The notes: generated by a model from the sequence alone, not told the origin. A DNA stretch of 7,336 nucleotides from Mycobacterium sp. (GCA_028706695.1 JAQTVU010000109.1:1-7336); one strand, 5' to 3'. Counted from the stretch's first letter, positions 1 to 6,824 are shown. Made by a program: numbers and translations.

Positions 1-901
1 AGAGGAAATCGCTCACGTTCGTCGTTTGCGCGGCGCGCCGGTCACGCAGTTTCAGCGGAAGCGGATCATCGACGGGCAACTCGACCTCGATGGTGTCGAA
101 CATCTCCAGCACCAGCAACGTCTGAAGCAGCTCGGTATGGGCCTCATCGGTGATGGCGCAGAAATCTTCAACCACGACGGTTCCGAACGGCGGACGAAAC
201 GTGTGCGGCAGGTGACCGACGATGCGATAGGTGACGAAGCCGTCCGGATGAATCGTGTAATACAGCGCAGAGCCGCTGCCTCGCTGCGTGGGCCGGTCTT
301 CCAGGAAGTCGGCCCACCACGCGTCGTCCCGGTCCACCGCCCCGCTGGTTTGGGCGCACCATCGTTCGTAGATCTCGGGTAGGTGGCGTCTTGCCTCGGC
401 GGCGTCGACCTCGCGTGCCCGATTGCGGCGCGGCGCGGCTCGCAACTTCGCGGAGCGGCGGTCGATGGAATACGTGTGGCTGTAGCTCGCCGCGCCGGCG
501 CCAAAGTTGTCGTACATCGCGGTCTGGGTGGGAACACCGCAGATGATCGGGTAGCCGCGGTCGATGAGTATCCCCAGCCCCTGGGCACTTAGCTGCGCCC
601 AGATTCCCCGACCCTGATGGGTTGACGCCACCGTGATCATCGCGAGCCAGGCGGCGCGCAGGCTGGCACCGCCCGGCACGGTGAGCCCCGAGCGGTAGAT
701 GATGGACGTGCCCACCAGGGCCGGGCGTTGCGGGTCGGAGACATCCTCGGCGACCAGGACGTCCTCGAGTGCGACCCGGCGCTTCCAGGCTTCGACGGTG
801 GCCGGATCCACCGGATCCCCGAAAGTACGAGCCTGATTTGCGTAGACCGCCTGCCAATCGTCCTCGGCTGGATGTCTGATGATGATCGAGTCGTCCGTCA
901 T
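1..901 (-). CDS. Eis-family GNAT N-acetyltransferase (3' end off window)
   Basis: Acetyl-CoA-dependent N-acetyltransferase resembling mycobacterial Eis, whose known members multiply acetylate aminoglycosides and lysine side chains in the cytosol. I translated this frame by hand: it is open for 300 codons from ATG at 901 to the left edge without a stop. A ribosome site GAGGGA (minus strand, 907-912) lies 5 nt upstream of the ATG. The N-terminus (PAEDDW, residues 11-16) matches the PTEDDW of Eis. LTVPG (73-77) is also shared. The acetyl-CoA pyrophosphate loop is THQGRGIWAQL (94-104; Eis has THRRRGLL). YDNFGAG (130-136) corresponds to the Eis YGRFGYG segment, so Tyr130 aligns with the catalytic Tyr126 of Eis. 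IYERW and HPDG are also shared. Eis is about 400 residues, so roughly 100 residues, including the C-terminal carboxylate used in catalysis, lie outside. Family assignment is firm; substrate is unknown, and this looks like a paralogue rather than Eis itself. It is divergent from the MmpL gene. Confidence 0.88.
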   Translation of the reverse strand, partial: MTDDSIIIRHPAEDDWQAVYANQARTFGDPVDPATVEAWKRRVALEDVLVAEDVSDPQRPALVGTSIIYRSGLTVPGGASLRAAWLAMITVASTHQGRGIWAQLSAQGLGILIDRGYPIICGVPTQTAMYDNFGAGAASYSHTYSIDRRSAKLRAAPRRNRAREVDAAEARRHLPEIYERWCAQTSGAVDRDDAWWADFLEDRPTQRGSGSALYYTIHPDGFVTYRIVGHLPHTFRPPFGTVVVEDFCAITDEAHTELLQTLLVLEMFDTIEVELPVDDPLPLKLRDRRAAQTTNVSDFL

Positions 902-1239
902 GTTCGTCCCTCATCCAATCCGCTTCCAGCGCAGCCGAGCGGGCGCTCTTCGTGTCGACTCCGTTGCCGAGGGCACCAGTTCGTTCCGATACCCGCCAAT
1001 CGGCCCGCCAAACCGGGCTGCTCCGTTGCCGGTGCTGGTCCCGTCCGACCTCGACGGCGGTGCGCCCGTCCCCGGCGCAGCCATGGCCGCAAGCGGCAAG
1101 CGGCGATCATGGTGGGCGCCCTACCGGGTGGTGAAAGTGTCCGGCGTCGGGCCGTGGGTTCGGCGCCGTGTGTAATGGCTGGTGAGCAATGAGAGTGGCG
1201 GGGGTCAAGCGGCCACGCCGGGGGTACGTGATACACCGG

Positions 1240-1252
1240 GCTGGTCACCAGC
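1240..1252. promoter_or_regulatory. 13-bp palindrome next to mmpL start (possible operator or hairpin)
   Basis: The sequence GCTGGTCACCAGC is a perfect inverted repeat: 6-bp arms around one central C. It ends one base before the ribosome binding site of the MmpL gene. As DNA it has the shape of a repressor half-site pair. As RNA it can fold as a 5-bp stem with a TCA loop beside the ribosome site. A GGCTGGT half-copy sits 62 bp upstream. The structure is seen directly; any regulatory role is inference. Confidence 0.35.
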
Positions 1253-1260
1253 GAAAGGGG
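1253..1260 (+). promoter_or_regulatory. Ribosome binding site deciding the MmpL start
   Basis: GAAAGGGG lies 5 nt upstream of ATG 1266. It supports that start over the in-frame GTG at 1182, whose product would add 28 Gly/Ser/Pro-rich residues before the usual MmpL N-terminus. Confidence 0.7.
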
Positions 1261-1265
1261 CCAAG

Positions 1266-3647
1266 ATGCTGCGAGCAATCACGCGACTTGCCATCGTCGC
1301 GCCGCGGCGCATCATCGCGGTCGCCGTCCTGATCCTGGGGAGCGCCGCGGTTTTCGGCGCCCCCGTGCTCAACAGCCTGTCGGGAGGCGGCTTCCAGGAC
1401 CCGACCTCCGAGTCTTCGCGGGCGACCGACCTGCTCAGGGACAAGTTCGCCCAAACCGACCAGAAGATGCTGATCGTGGTGACCGCGCCCGCCGGGTCGC
1501 GCAGCGCTCAGGCGCGCCGGGTCGGCACCGACATCGTCGACCAACTGAAACGGTCGCCGTGGGTCATGGACGTGTCCTCGGCGTGGACGTCGCCGCCGCA
1601 GTCGGCCGCCCAGCTGGTCAGCAAGGACAGCAAGTCCGGGATGATCGTCGCCGACCTGAGAGGCGGGGAGAACAGGGCGCAGGAGTACGCCAGCGCGCTG
1701 ATGCGTCAAGTGGTGCATGACCGTGACGGCGTCACCGTCCGGGCCGGTGGCATGGCGGTGGCCTACGCCGAAATCAACCAGCAAAACCAGCACGACCTGG
1801 TGTTGATGGAGACCATCGCCGTTCCGCTGAGCTTCGCCGTGTTGATCTGGGTGCTGGGCGGGGTGGTGGCGGCGGCGCTGCCGATTGTCTTGGGCGCACT
1901 CGCGATCGTCGGAACCATGTCGGTGCTGCGGCTGATCAGCTTCACAACCCACGTGTCGACGTACGCGCTGGATCTCAGCATAGCGATGGGCCTGGCCCTG
2001 GCCATCGACTACAACCTGCTGATCATCACCCGCTTCCGTGAGGAGTTGGTCCGGGCCGGCGACCGCGAGCGGGCGCTGTACTGCACCATGGCCACCGCCG
2101 GCCGGACCGTGCTGTTCTCCGCCACCACCGTCGGGCTGTCGATGGCGGTGATGGCGCTGTTCCCGATGTACTTCCTGAAATCGTCGGCGTACACGATCGT
2201 GGCGACCGCGGTCCTCGTCGCGCTGTCGGCCATCGTGGTGACGCCGGCGGCGATCGCGCTGCTGGGGCCCCGTTTGGACGCGCTGGATGTTCGCCGGGTG
2301 GTGCGCCGGATGCTGCCGCCGCGGATGAGGTCGTGGCGCGACCACGAGGACAAGCCCACCTGCTCCTTGTTCTGGTACCGCTCGACCAGATTCGTGCTGC
2401 ACCACGCCGCGCCGACGGGGCTGGGCGTCATGGTGCTGCTGCTCCTGTTGGGCTGCCCGTTCCTTGGCGTCAAATGGGGCTTTCCCGACGAGCGCGTGCT
2501 GCCGCCATCGGCTTCCGCGCGCCAGGTCGCCGACATGCTGGACAACGAGTTCCCCACCGGGCTGGGGAACTCGTTGTCGATCGTGGTTCCCGACGTCCGC
2601 GGGGCGACCGGCGCCGAGTTGGAGCGCTACGCCGCCGCGATTTCGCGCGTGCCCGACGTGTCGTCGGTCTCGGCACCGACTGGGACCTTCGTGGCCGGAA
2701 AGCTGGTGGGACCGCCCGCCGAGCCCACCGGCGTCGCCCACGGCAGCGCATTCTTCACCGTGGCCAGCACCGCACCGCTCTATTCGCACGCTTCGAACAT
2801 TCAGCTCGACCGACTGCACCAGGTTCGCGGACCGGCGGGGCGATCCGTGGAGATGACCGGGTTGGCCCAGATCAATCGGGACAGCGTCGACGCGATCGCC
2901 CGGTGGCTGCCGACCGTGCTGGCGCTGATCGCCCTGATCACATTCACGCTGCTGTTCCTGCTCACCGGCAGCGCGGTGATACCGCTGCAGGCGCTGGTGT
3001 GCAATGTATTGTCGCTGACCGCGGCGTTCGGCGCGATGGTGTGGATCTTCCAGGACGGCCACCTGGGCGCGTTGGGGACAACGCCCAACGGGACGTTGAA
3101 TGCCAACATCCCGGTGTTGTTGTTCTGCATCGCCTTCGGGTTGGCCACGGACTACGAGGTGTTTCTGGTCTCGCGGATCCACGAGTACTGGGTTGCCTCT
3201 CAGGCCGCGCGGGAGACGCCTCCGAGCCCGGCCGAGGCGCGCGCCGCCACCGACGAGAGCACGGCGTTGGGCATAGCCGGCATCGGCCGGGTGGTCACAA
3301 CCGCCGCGGTGGTGATGTCAATCTCTTTCGCCGCGCTGATTCCTGCGCACGTGTCGTTCATGCGGATGCTCGGCCTCGGCCTGACACTTGCCGTGCTGGC
3401 CGACGCGACCCTGGTCAGAATGGTCCTGGTTCCGGCTTTCATCCACCTGCTCGGCCGGTGGACATGGTGGGCGCCCAGGCCGTTGGGCCGGCTGCGTGGC
3501 CGGTCCGCCACCGGCGAAGACGGCGCCCTTGCGGTGGGGCGGCGTCGCTGGGCCACGGACGCGACCGAACCCGAGCACTTGACCAGAAAGTGGCCCACCG
3601 GCGCGTTCAGAAGGTGGCGCACCACCGCCGCGACGGACCGTCGTTAG
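1266..3647 (+). CDS. MmpL-family RND transporter (MmpL13-like)
   Basis: Inner-membrane proton-driven RND transporter of the mycobacterial MmpL family, whose members move lipids, siderophores or drugs to the periplasm. The product is 793 aa with the classic layout: TM1 at about 14-33; a first porter loop to about 180; five helices to about 333; a short cytoplasmic linker; TM7 at about 384-402; a second porter loop to about 545; and five more helices to about 728. Asp-Tyr proton-relay pairs are present in TM4 (AIDYN, D248-Y249) and TM10 (ATDYE, D629-Y630), matching the pairs known in MmpL3, so the pump should be active. The N-terminal GGGFQDP is family-typical. The last ~60 residues form a charged Arg-rich tail. 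No MmpS partner is in the window. The substrate is unknown; resemblance to MmpL13 is from memory and not certain. The DMT gene follows by 68 bp. Confidence 0.9.
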   Translation: MLRAITRLAIVAPRRIIAVAVLILGSAAVFGAPVLNSLSGGGFQDPTSESSRATDLLRDKFAQTDQKMLIVVTAPAGSRSAQARRVGTDIVDQLKRSPWVMDVSSAWTSPPQSAAQLVSKDSKSGMIVADLRGGENRAQEYASALMRQVVHDRDGVTVRAGGMAVAYAEINQQNQHDLVLMETIAVPLSFAVLIWVLGGVVAAALPIVLGALAIVGTMSVLRLISFTTHVSTYALDLSIAMGLALAIDYNLLIITRFREELVRAGDRERALYCTMATAGRTVLFSATTVGLSMAVMALFPMYFLKSSAYTIVATAVLVALSAIVVTPAAIALLGPRLDALDVRRVVRRMLPPRMRSWRDHEDKPTCSLFWYRSTRFVLHHAAPTGLGVMVLLLLLGCPFLGVKWGFPDERVLPPSASARQVADMLDNEFPTGLGNSLSIVVPDVRGATGAELERYAAAISRVPDVSSVSAPTGTFVAGKLVGPPAEPTGVAHGSAFFTVASTAPLYSHASNIQLDRLHQVRGPAGRSVEMTGLAQINRDSVDAIARWLPTVLALIALITFTLLFLLTGSAVIPLQALVCNVLSLTAAFGAMVWIFQDGHLGALGTTPNGTLNANIPVLLFCIAFGLATDYEVFLVSRIHEYWVASQAARETPPSPAEARAATDESTALGIAGIGRVVTTAAVVMSISFAALIPAHVSFMRMLGLGLTLAVLADATLVRMVLVPAFIHLLGRWTWWAPRPLGRLRGRSATGEDGALAVGRRRWATDATEPEHLTRKWPTGAFRRWRTTAATDRR
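3584..3623. repeat. Short direct repeat at the 3' end of the MmpL gene
   Basis: Two 16-nt copies, at 3584-3599 and 3608-3623, differ at two positions (CAGAAAGTGGCCCACC versus CAGAAGGTGGCGCACC). The period is 24 nt, so the reading frame is kept. They lie in the charged C-terminal tail of the transporter, about 95-130 bp before the DMT start. They could be a small internal duplication or paired protein-binding sites; nothing in the sequence decides between these. Confidence 0.5.
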
Positions 3648-3715
3648 CATGCCGAAACCGCCTGTGCTGCAACGAGAACCACCCCGCCTCGCCATTGACC
3701 GATGGAGACTCGCTC

Positions 3716-4618
3716 ATGCCCAAGATGGGGATCGCCGCGTTGCTTGCGTTGGCTGCTGCGCTGTGCGTGGCGGTCGGCGACGTGCTCCAGCAACGCGCGG
3801 CACACTGCATCACTGACAGGTCGATCGGCCAGGTCGAATTGATCGCCGGCCTGCTGCGGAATCGGCGGTGGTGGCTGGGCGCCCTACTGCTGCTGACCAG
3901 CATTGCGTTGCAGGCGGCCGCCCTGGTCCAGGGTTCGGTGCTGCTGGTGCAGGCGCTGCTGATGCTCTCGCTGCTGTTCGCGCTCCCGGTCAACGCGTGG
4001 TTCCTGCATCGGACGGTGCGGGGGGCCGAGTGGGTTTGGGCCGGCTCGCTCACCGCCGCGGTGATCGTCGTCGTCGCCGTCGGCCATCCGCAGGCCGGCC
4101 GTTCCAGCGCCTCGCTGGGAACCTGGGCCGCTGTGGCGGTTGTCCTGACCCCGCTGTTGGCAGCATGCGTCGTGGCCGGCCGGATCTGGGGCGGTGCGCT
4201 GGCCGCGGTGCTGTTCGCTTTCGTTTCCGGTTCGTTGTGGGGTGTTTTTGCGGTGCTGACCAAAGTGGTCGTCGCGAGACTCGGTGAGGGCGTATGGGCG
4301 GTGGCCGAGACCCCGGAGGTGTACGCCTGGCTGCTGGTCGCGGCCGGCGGCCTCGGGTGGGGCCAGGCGGCGTTCCGCGCCGGGCCCTTGACCGCGTCGA
4401 TGCCGATCCTGCAGGTGTCGCAGCCGGTGGTGGCGGCGGTGCTGGGCGTTGTGGTGCTCGACGAGACGCTGAGAACCGGCCGCGCCGGGATGTTCGTCTT
4501 GGTGGCGGCGGCGCTGGTCATGGCGGCGGCGATCTTCAAACTCGCGCATGTCGAGGCCGTCGCAACCCGCGACAGGGTCGAGCCGAAGCTCCGCAACGCC
4601 GTGGGCCGGCCGGCGTAG
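3716..4618 (+). CDS. DMT-superfamily (EamA-like) membrane protein
   Basis: A 300-aa integral membrane protein of the drug/metabolite transporter type. The start is ATG 3716, with GGAGA 8 nt upstream. About nine to ten hydrophobic helices are visible, at approximately 5-24, 52-71, 75-96, 105-123, 135-153, 160-181, 202-220, 226-248 and 257-276. The N-terminal GDVLQQRAA and the late segment with ASMPILQVSQPVVAAVLG followed by LDE resemble the end of EamA repeats in related actinobacterial proteins, where a conserved acidic residue follows the penultimate helix. The 22-residue C-terminal tail is polar and basic. It lies 68 bp after the MmpL stop in the same direction, so co-transcription is likely. 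The family is judged from topology and general resemblance; the substrate cannot be inferred. The frame stays open far upstream through the MmpL gene, but the helix content and ribosome site place the start here. Confidence 0.8.
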   Translation: MPKMGIAALLALAAALCVAVGDVLQQRAAHCITDRSIGQVELIAGLLRNRRWWLGALLLLTSIALQAAALVQGSVLLVQALLMLSLLFALPVNAWFLHRTVRGAEWVWAGSLTAAVIVVVAVGHPQAGRSSASLGTWAAVAVVLTPLLAACVVAGRIWGGALAAVLFAFVSGSLWGVFAVLTKVVVARLGEGVWAVAETPEVYAWLLVAAGGLGWGQAAFRAGPLTASMPILQVSQPVVAAVLGVVVLDETLRTGRAGMFVLVAAALVMAAAIFKLAHVEAVATRDRVEPKLRNAVGRPA

Positions 4619-4635
4619 CGGCGGCGCGGGTAGGC

Positions 4636-4654
4636 GCCCCACATCGGGGCTTTT
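4636..4654 (+). terminator. Hairpin terminator after the DMT gene
   Basis: GCCCC and GGGGC form a 5-bp all-GC stem around the loop ACATC, followed directly by TTTT. It starts 18 bp after the DMT stop and fits a short factor-independent terminator for the mmpL-DMT unit. The stem is short, so efficiency is uncertain. Confidence 0.5.
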
Positions 4655-4705
4655 CCGCCCGGCCGCGGACCCGTCCGTGTCGGTAGGGGAGCGGCCGAAA
4701 CCGAT

Positions 4706-4711
4706 TACATT
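4706..4711 (+). promoter_or_regulatory. Possible -10 element for lppS
   Basis: TACATT fits the mycobacterial TANNNT -10 pattern and lies in the 156-bp spacer between the DMT stop and the lppS start. It would give a leader of roughly 55-60 nt. No good -35 is visible, so this is a weak call. Confidence 0.25.
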
Positions 4712-4774
4712 CCGCCGAAATATTGCTGGTCATGGGCGACCGGATACGCGCAATTATGACGAAAGGTCACTTGC

Positions 4775-5965
4775 TTGACGACGCCTGTGCGCCGACGTCG
4801 ATCTTCGCTGACGGCCCTGGTTGCCACGGTTGCTGCGTGCGGGGTCGCCTGCAGCGGTGGCCATCGCGTCGCGCCGGTGCACGTCATCGCCGACAAGGGC
4901 ATCCCCTTCGCCGATCTGCTCGTGACCAAGCTCACCGCCTCGGTGACCGACGGTGCCGTCGGGGTCACCGTAGCTGCACCGGCGACGGTGACCCCGACGG
5001 CGTGCTGGCGTCGGTCACCATGGTCAACGAGAAGGCAGATCCATCGACGGGCAACTCAGCCCCGACGGCCTGCGCTGGTCGACCACCGAGCAACTCGGCT
5101 AGAACAGGCGCTACACCCTGGACGCGAAGGCCCTGGGGCTCGGCGGTGCGGCGAACCGGCAGATGACCTTCCAGACCAGTTCACCGGCCCACCTGACCAT
5201 GCCGTATGTCAATCCGGGTGATGGCGAGGTCGTCGGCATCGGGCAACCGGTGGCCATCCGTTTCGACGAGAACATCGCCGACCGTGCCGCGGCCAGAAGG
5301 CCATCAAGATCACCACCAGCCCGCCCGTCGACGGCGCGTTCTACTGGCTGACCAACCGCGAAGTACGTTGGTGTCCAGAGCATTTCTGGGAGCCCGGAAC
5401 GGCCGTCGACGTGGCGGTCAAGACCTACGGTGTCGACCTGGGCGGTGGGATGTTCGGCGAGGAGAACGTCCGCACACGCTTCACCGTCGGCGACGAGGTC
5501 ATCGTGACCGCCGATGACACCACCAAGATGCTGACCGTGCGCGTCAACGGTGACGTCAAGACCATGCCGACGTCGATGGGTAAGGACAGCACCCCCACGG
5601 CCAACGGCGTCTACATCGTCGGTGCGCGGTTCAAGCACATCATCATGGATTCCTCAACCTACGGGGTGCCGGTCAACTCGCCCAACGGATATCGCACCGA
5701 CGTGGACTGGGCCACCCAGCTGTCCTACGGGGGTGTCTTCGTGCACTCCGCGCCCTGGTCGGTCGGCGCGCAAGGCCACACCAACACCAGCCACGGGTGC
5801 CTCAACGTGAGCCCCGGCAACGCCGAATGGTTCTACGACCACATCAAGCGCGGCGACGTCGTCGAGGTGGTCAACACCGTGGGGCCGACGCTTTCGGGAA
5901 CCGAGGGGCTGGGGGACTGGAACATCCCGTGGTCAGTGTGGAAGGCGGGCAACGCCAAGACCTGA
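4775..5965 (+). pseudogene. lppS: Broken L,D-transpeptidase LppS (LdtMt2 homologue)
   Basis: LppS/LdtMt2 is a periplasmic lipoprotein that makes 3-3 cross-links in peptidoglycan and underlies tolerance to most beta-lactams in M. tuberculosis. Here the frame starts at TTG 4775, with GAAAGG 8 nt upstream. It encodes an Arg-rich signal peptide with candidate lipobox cysteines at residues 22 (VAAC) and 26 (GVAC). The frame then breaks. One base is missing at the C run 4992-4995, one at the G pair 5034-5035 and one between 5294 and 5295. In the middle segment TAG at 5100-5102 replaces the expected Tyr codon. Restoring three bases and that Tyr gives about 397 residues, against 408 for LdtMt2. The YkuD domain after 5295 is intact: IIMDSSTYGVPVNSPNGYR, the VHSAPW histidine and the SHGCLN catalytic Cys-His motif. 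The Arg of REVRWRPEH is Cys here (codon 5369-5371), and one Val codon is missing. A GTG restart at 5411 would give 184 aa without an export signal. The cause is either true decay or sequencing error. Confidence 0.9.
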
Positions 5966-5981
5966 CGTGCCGCCTGTTCGG

Positions 5982-6054
5982 GGTGAGTGACGGGACTCGA
6001 ACCCGCGACCCCCAGGATCACAACCTGGTGCTCTACCAACTGAACTACACTCAC
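5982..6054 (-). tRNA. tRNA-His (anticodon GTG)
   Basis: The minus strand folds as a complete cloverleaf: 7-bp acceptor stem GTGAGTG/CACTCAC; 4-bp D stem with AGTTGGTA loop; anticodon stem CCAGG/CCTGG with loop TTGTGAT (anticodon at 6019-6021); and T arm with TTCGAGT. The base before position 1 (6055) is G and the discriminator (5982) is C, giving the G-1:C73 pair that marks tRNA-His. CCA is not encoded. It lies 51 bp downstream of orn on the same strand and converges on lppS. tRNA-His also lies beside orn in M. tuberculosis. Confidence 0.97.
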
Positions 6055-6102
6055 CATGGCCGCGGGCCGGCCCCGGAATCGGGCCAACGAGCGGCGACGT
6101 CG

Positions 6103-6108
6103 ATATTA
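6103..6108 (-). promoter_or_regulatory. Possible -10 element for tRNA-His
   Basis: TAATAT on the minus strand is a near-ideal -10 hexamer and overlaps the orn stop codon TAA. It would start a transcript about 40 nt before the mature tRNA. The expected -35 position shows only a weak TTCGGC at 19 bp, so read-through from orn is an alternative. Confidence 0.35.
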
Positions 6109-6753
6109 GCGGGTCGGTGGCTCGCCGGCCGAATCGCTCCGCGCCGGTGCGTCGGTCGTGCCGCCAAGCTCTGCGGCCACCGCCTCGATCTCGCTGGTAG
6201 ACGGGCCAGGCGGGGGTACGAAAACGGTACGCCGGTAGTACCGCAGCTCGCGGATCGATTCGTGGATGTCGGCCAGCGCCCGGTGGGTGAGCCCCTTGGT
6301 CGGCTGACCGAAGTAGATGCGTGGATACCAGCGCCGGCAGAGTTCCTTGATGGAGCTGACATCGATCATCCGGTAGTGCAGGAACGCGTCGAGCGTCGGC
6401 ATGTCGCGCGCGATGAAGGCGCGGTCGGTGGCAATCGAGTTGCCCGCCAGCGGCGCCGTCTTGGGTTGCTTGACGTGGTTGCCGACGTAGTCCATCACCA
6501 TCGCCTCGGCGGTCGCCAGGTCGATGGTGGATGCCTCGACCTCGCGGGTCAGCCCGGAGCGCGCGTGCATGTCGGCGACCACGCCGATCATCGACGACAG
6601 CGCGGCGTCTTCGGCGTGGACGACCACGTCGACGCCCTCACCCAGAATGTTCAAATCGGCGTCGGTGACCAGCACCGCGATCTCGATCAACTGATCCGAT
6701 CTCAGGTCCAGGCCGGTCATCTCGCAGTCAATCCACACCAATTCGTCCACCAC
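6106..6753 (-). CDS. orn: Oligoribonuclease
   Basis: DEDDh 3'-to-5' exoribonuclease that degrades 2-5-nt RNA fragments and dinucleotides such as pGpG and pApA in the cytosol, finishing RNA turnover and linear cyclic-dinucleotide breakdown. All catalytic residues are present: D9 and E11 in WIDCEMTG, D110 in GNSIATDRAF, and H157 and D162 in the HRALAD motif. The start is taken as GTG 6753 because it gives 215 residues, the same length as M. tuberculosis Orn, and aligns with its MQDELVWID beginning. An upstream GTG at 6801 would add 16 unrelated residues; GTG 6750 is also possible. There is no strong ribosome site, but a -10-like TACGCT lies 7 nt upstream, suggesting a leaderless mRNA. The C-terminal ~35 residues are low-complexity, as in relatives. 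tRNA-His follows downstream. Confidence 0.96.
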   Translation of the reverse strand: MVDELVWIDCEMTGLDLRSDQLIEIAVLVTDADLNILGEGVDVVVHAEDAALSSMIGVVADMHARSGLTREVEASTIDLATAEAMVMDYVGNHVKQPKTAPLAGNSIATDRAFIARDMPTLDAFLHYRMIDVSSIKELCRRWYPRIYFGQPTKGLTHRALADIHESIRELRYYRRTVFVPPPGPSTSEIEAVAAELGGTTDAPARSDSAGEPPTR

Positions 6754-6760
6754 AGCGCTC

Positions 6761-6766
6761 AGCGTA
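6761..6766 (-). promoter_or_regulatory. Putative -10 of a leaderless orn promoter
   Basis: TACGCT on the minus strand matches TANNNT. With a 7-nt spacer, transcription would begin at or beside the first base of GTG 6753, the start chosen from homology. Leaderless mRNAs with GTG starts are common in mycobacteria. No clear -35 is visible. Confidence 0.4.
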
Positions 6767-6824
6767 GGCGCAAATGAGTCGTCGCCCTGGCGCACCCTCA
6801 CAAGCCGGGTGAGCTTTTGCCGGA

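Larger units (their letters stand above)
902..1265. other. Divergent intergenic region, 364 bp
   Basis: This spacer separates the Eis-like gene (minus) from the MmpL gene (plus) and must hold promoters for both. I see no gene in it: small open frames here have no recognisable protein and are what G+C-rich DNA gives by chance. There is no convincing TANNNT -10 with a -35 partner. The notable structures are the 13-bp palindrome at 1240-1252 and a GGCTGGT element repeated at 1177-1183 and 1239-1245. An in-frame GTG at 1182 could extend the MmpL protein by 28 residues, but ATG 1266 is preferred. Confidence 0.6.

Noticed and set aside
168..914. A 248-codon minus-strand frame in the Eis-like region, and another at 52-588
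   Set aside because: The true acetyltransferase frame starts at 901 and runs open off the left edge; these two are its shifted shadows with no family motifs.
1089..1103. Tandem GCAAGCG motif
   Set aside because: Two 7-nt copies only; simple-sequence chance in G+C-rich DNA.
728..1192. Small plus-strand frames at 728-1192 and 879-1175
   Set aside because: They overlap the start of the Eis-like gene, lack a ribosome site and have no recognisable product.
1245..3182. A 645-codon open frame antisense to the MmpL gene
   Set aside because: The translation is His/Gln/Arg/Gly-rich with no recognisable domain, as expected for the antisense of a G+C-rich gene; the sense frame is a clear transporter.
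2333..4618. A 761-codon open frame that would fuse a long N-terminal extension to the DMT protein
   Set aside because: The first ~460 codons overlap the MmpL gene in another frame and read as Arg/Gly/Ala-rich shadow protein. The DMT hydrophobic pattern begins at ATG 3716, which has its own ribosome site.
3607..4644. A 345-codon frame antisense to the DMT gene
   Set aside because: Thr/Ala/Ser-rich shadow without domains; the sense strand encodes a membrane protein with a ribosome site.
4728..4741. GGTC/GACC inverted repeat around ATGGGC upstream of lppS
   Set aside because: Four-base arms are too short to stand out in this base composition.
5163..5351. A 62-codon frame that could be called a small gene
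   Set aside because: It is the middle segment of the broken lppS, ending where the third frameshift sends it out of frame.
5797..6777. A 326-codon plus-strand frame across tRNA-His and orn
   Set aside because: It reads straight through the complement of a perfect tRNA and is antisense to orn.
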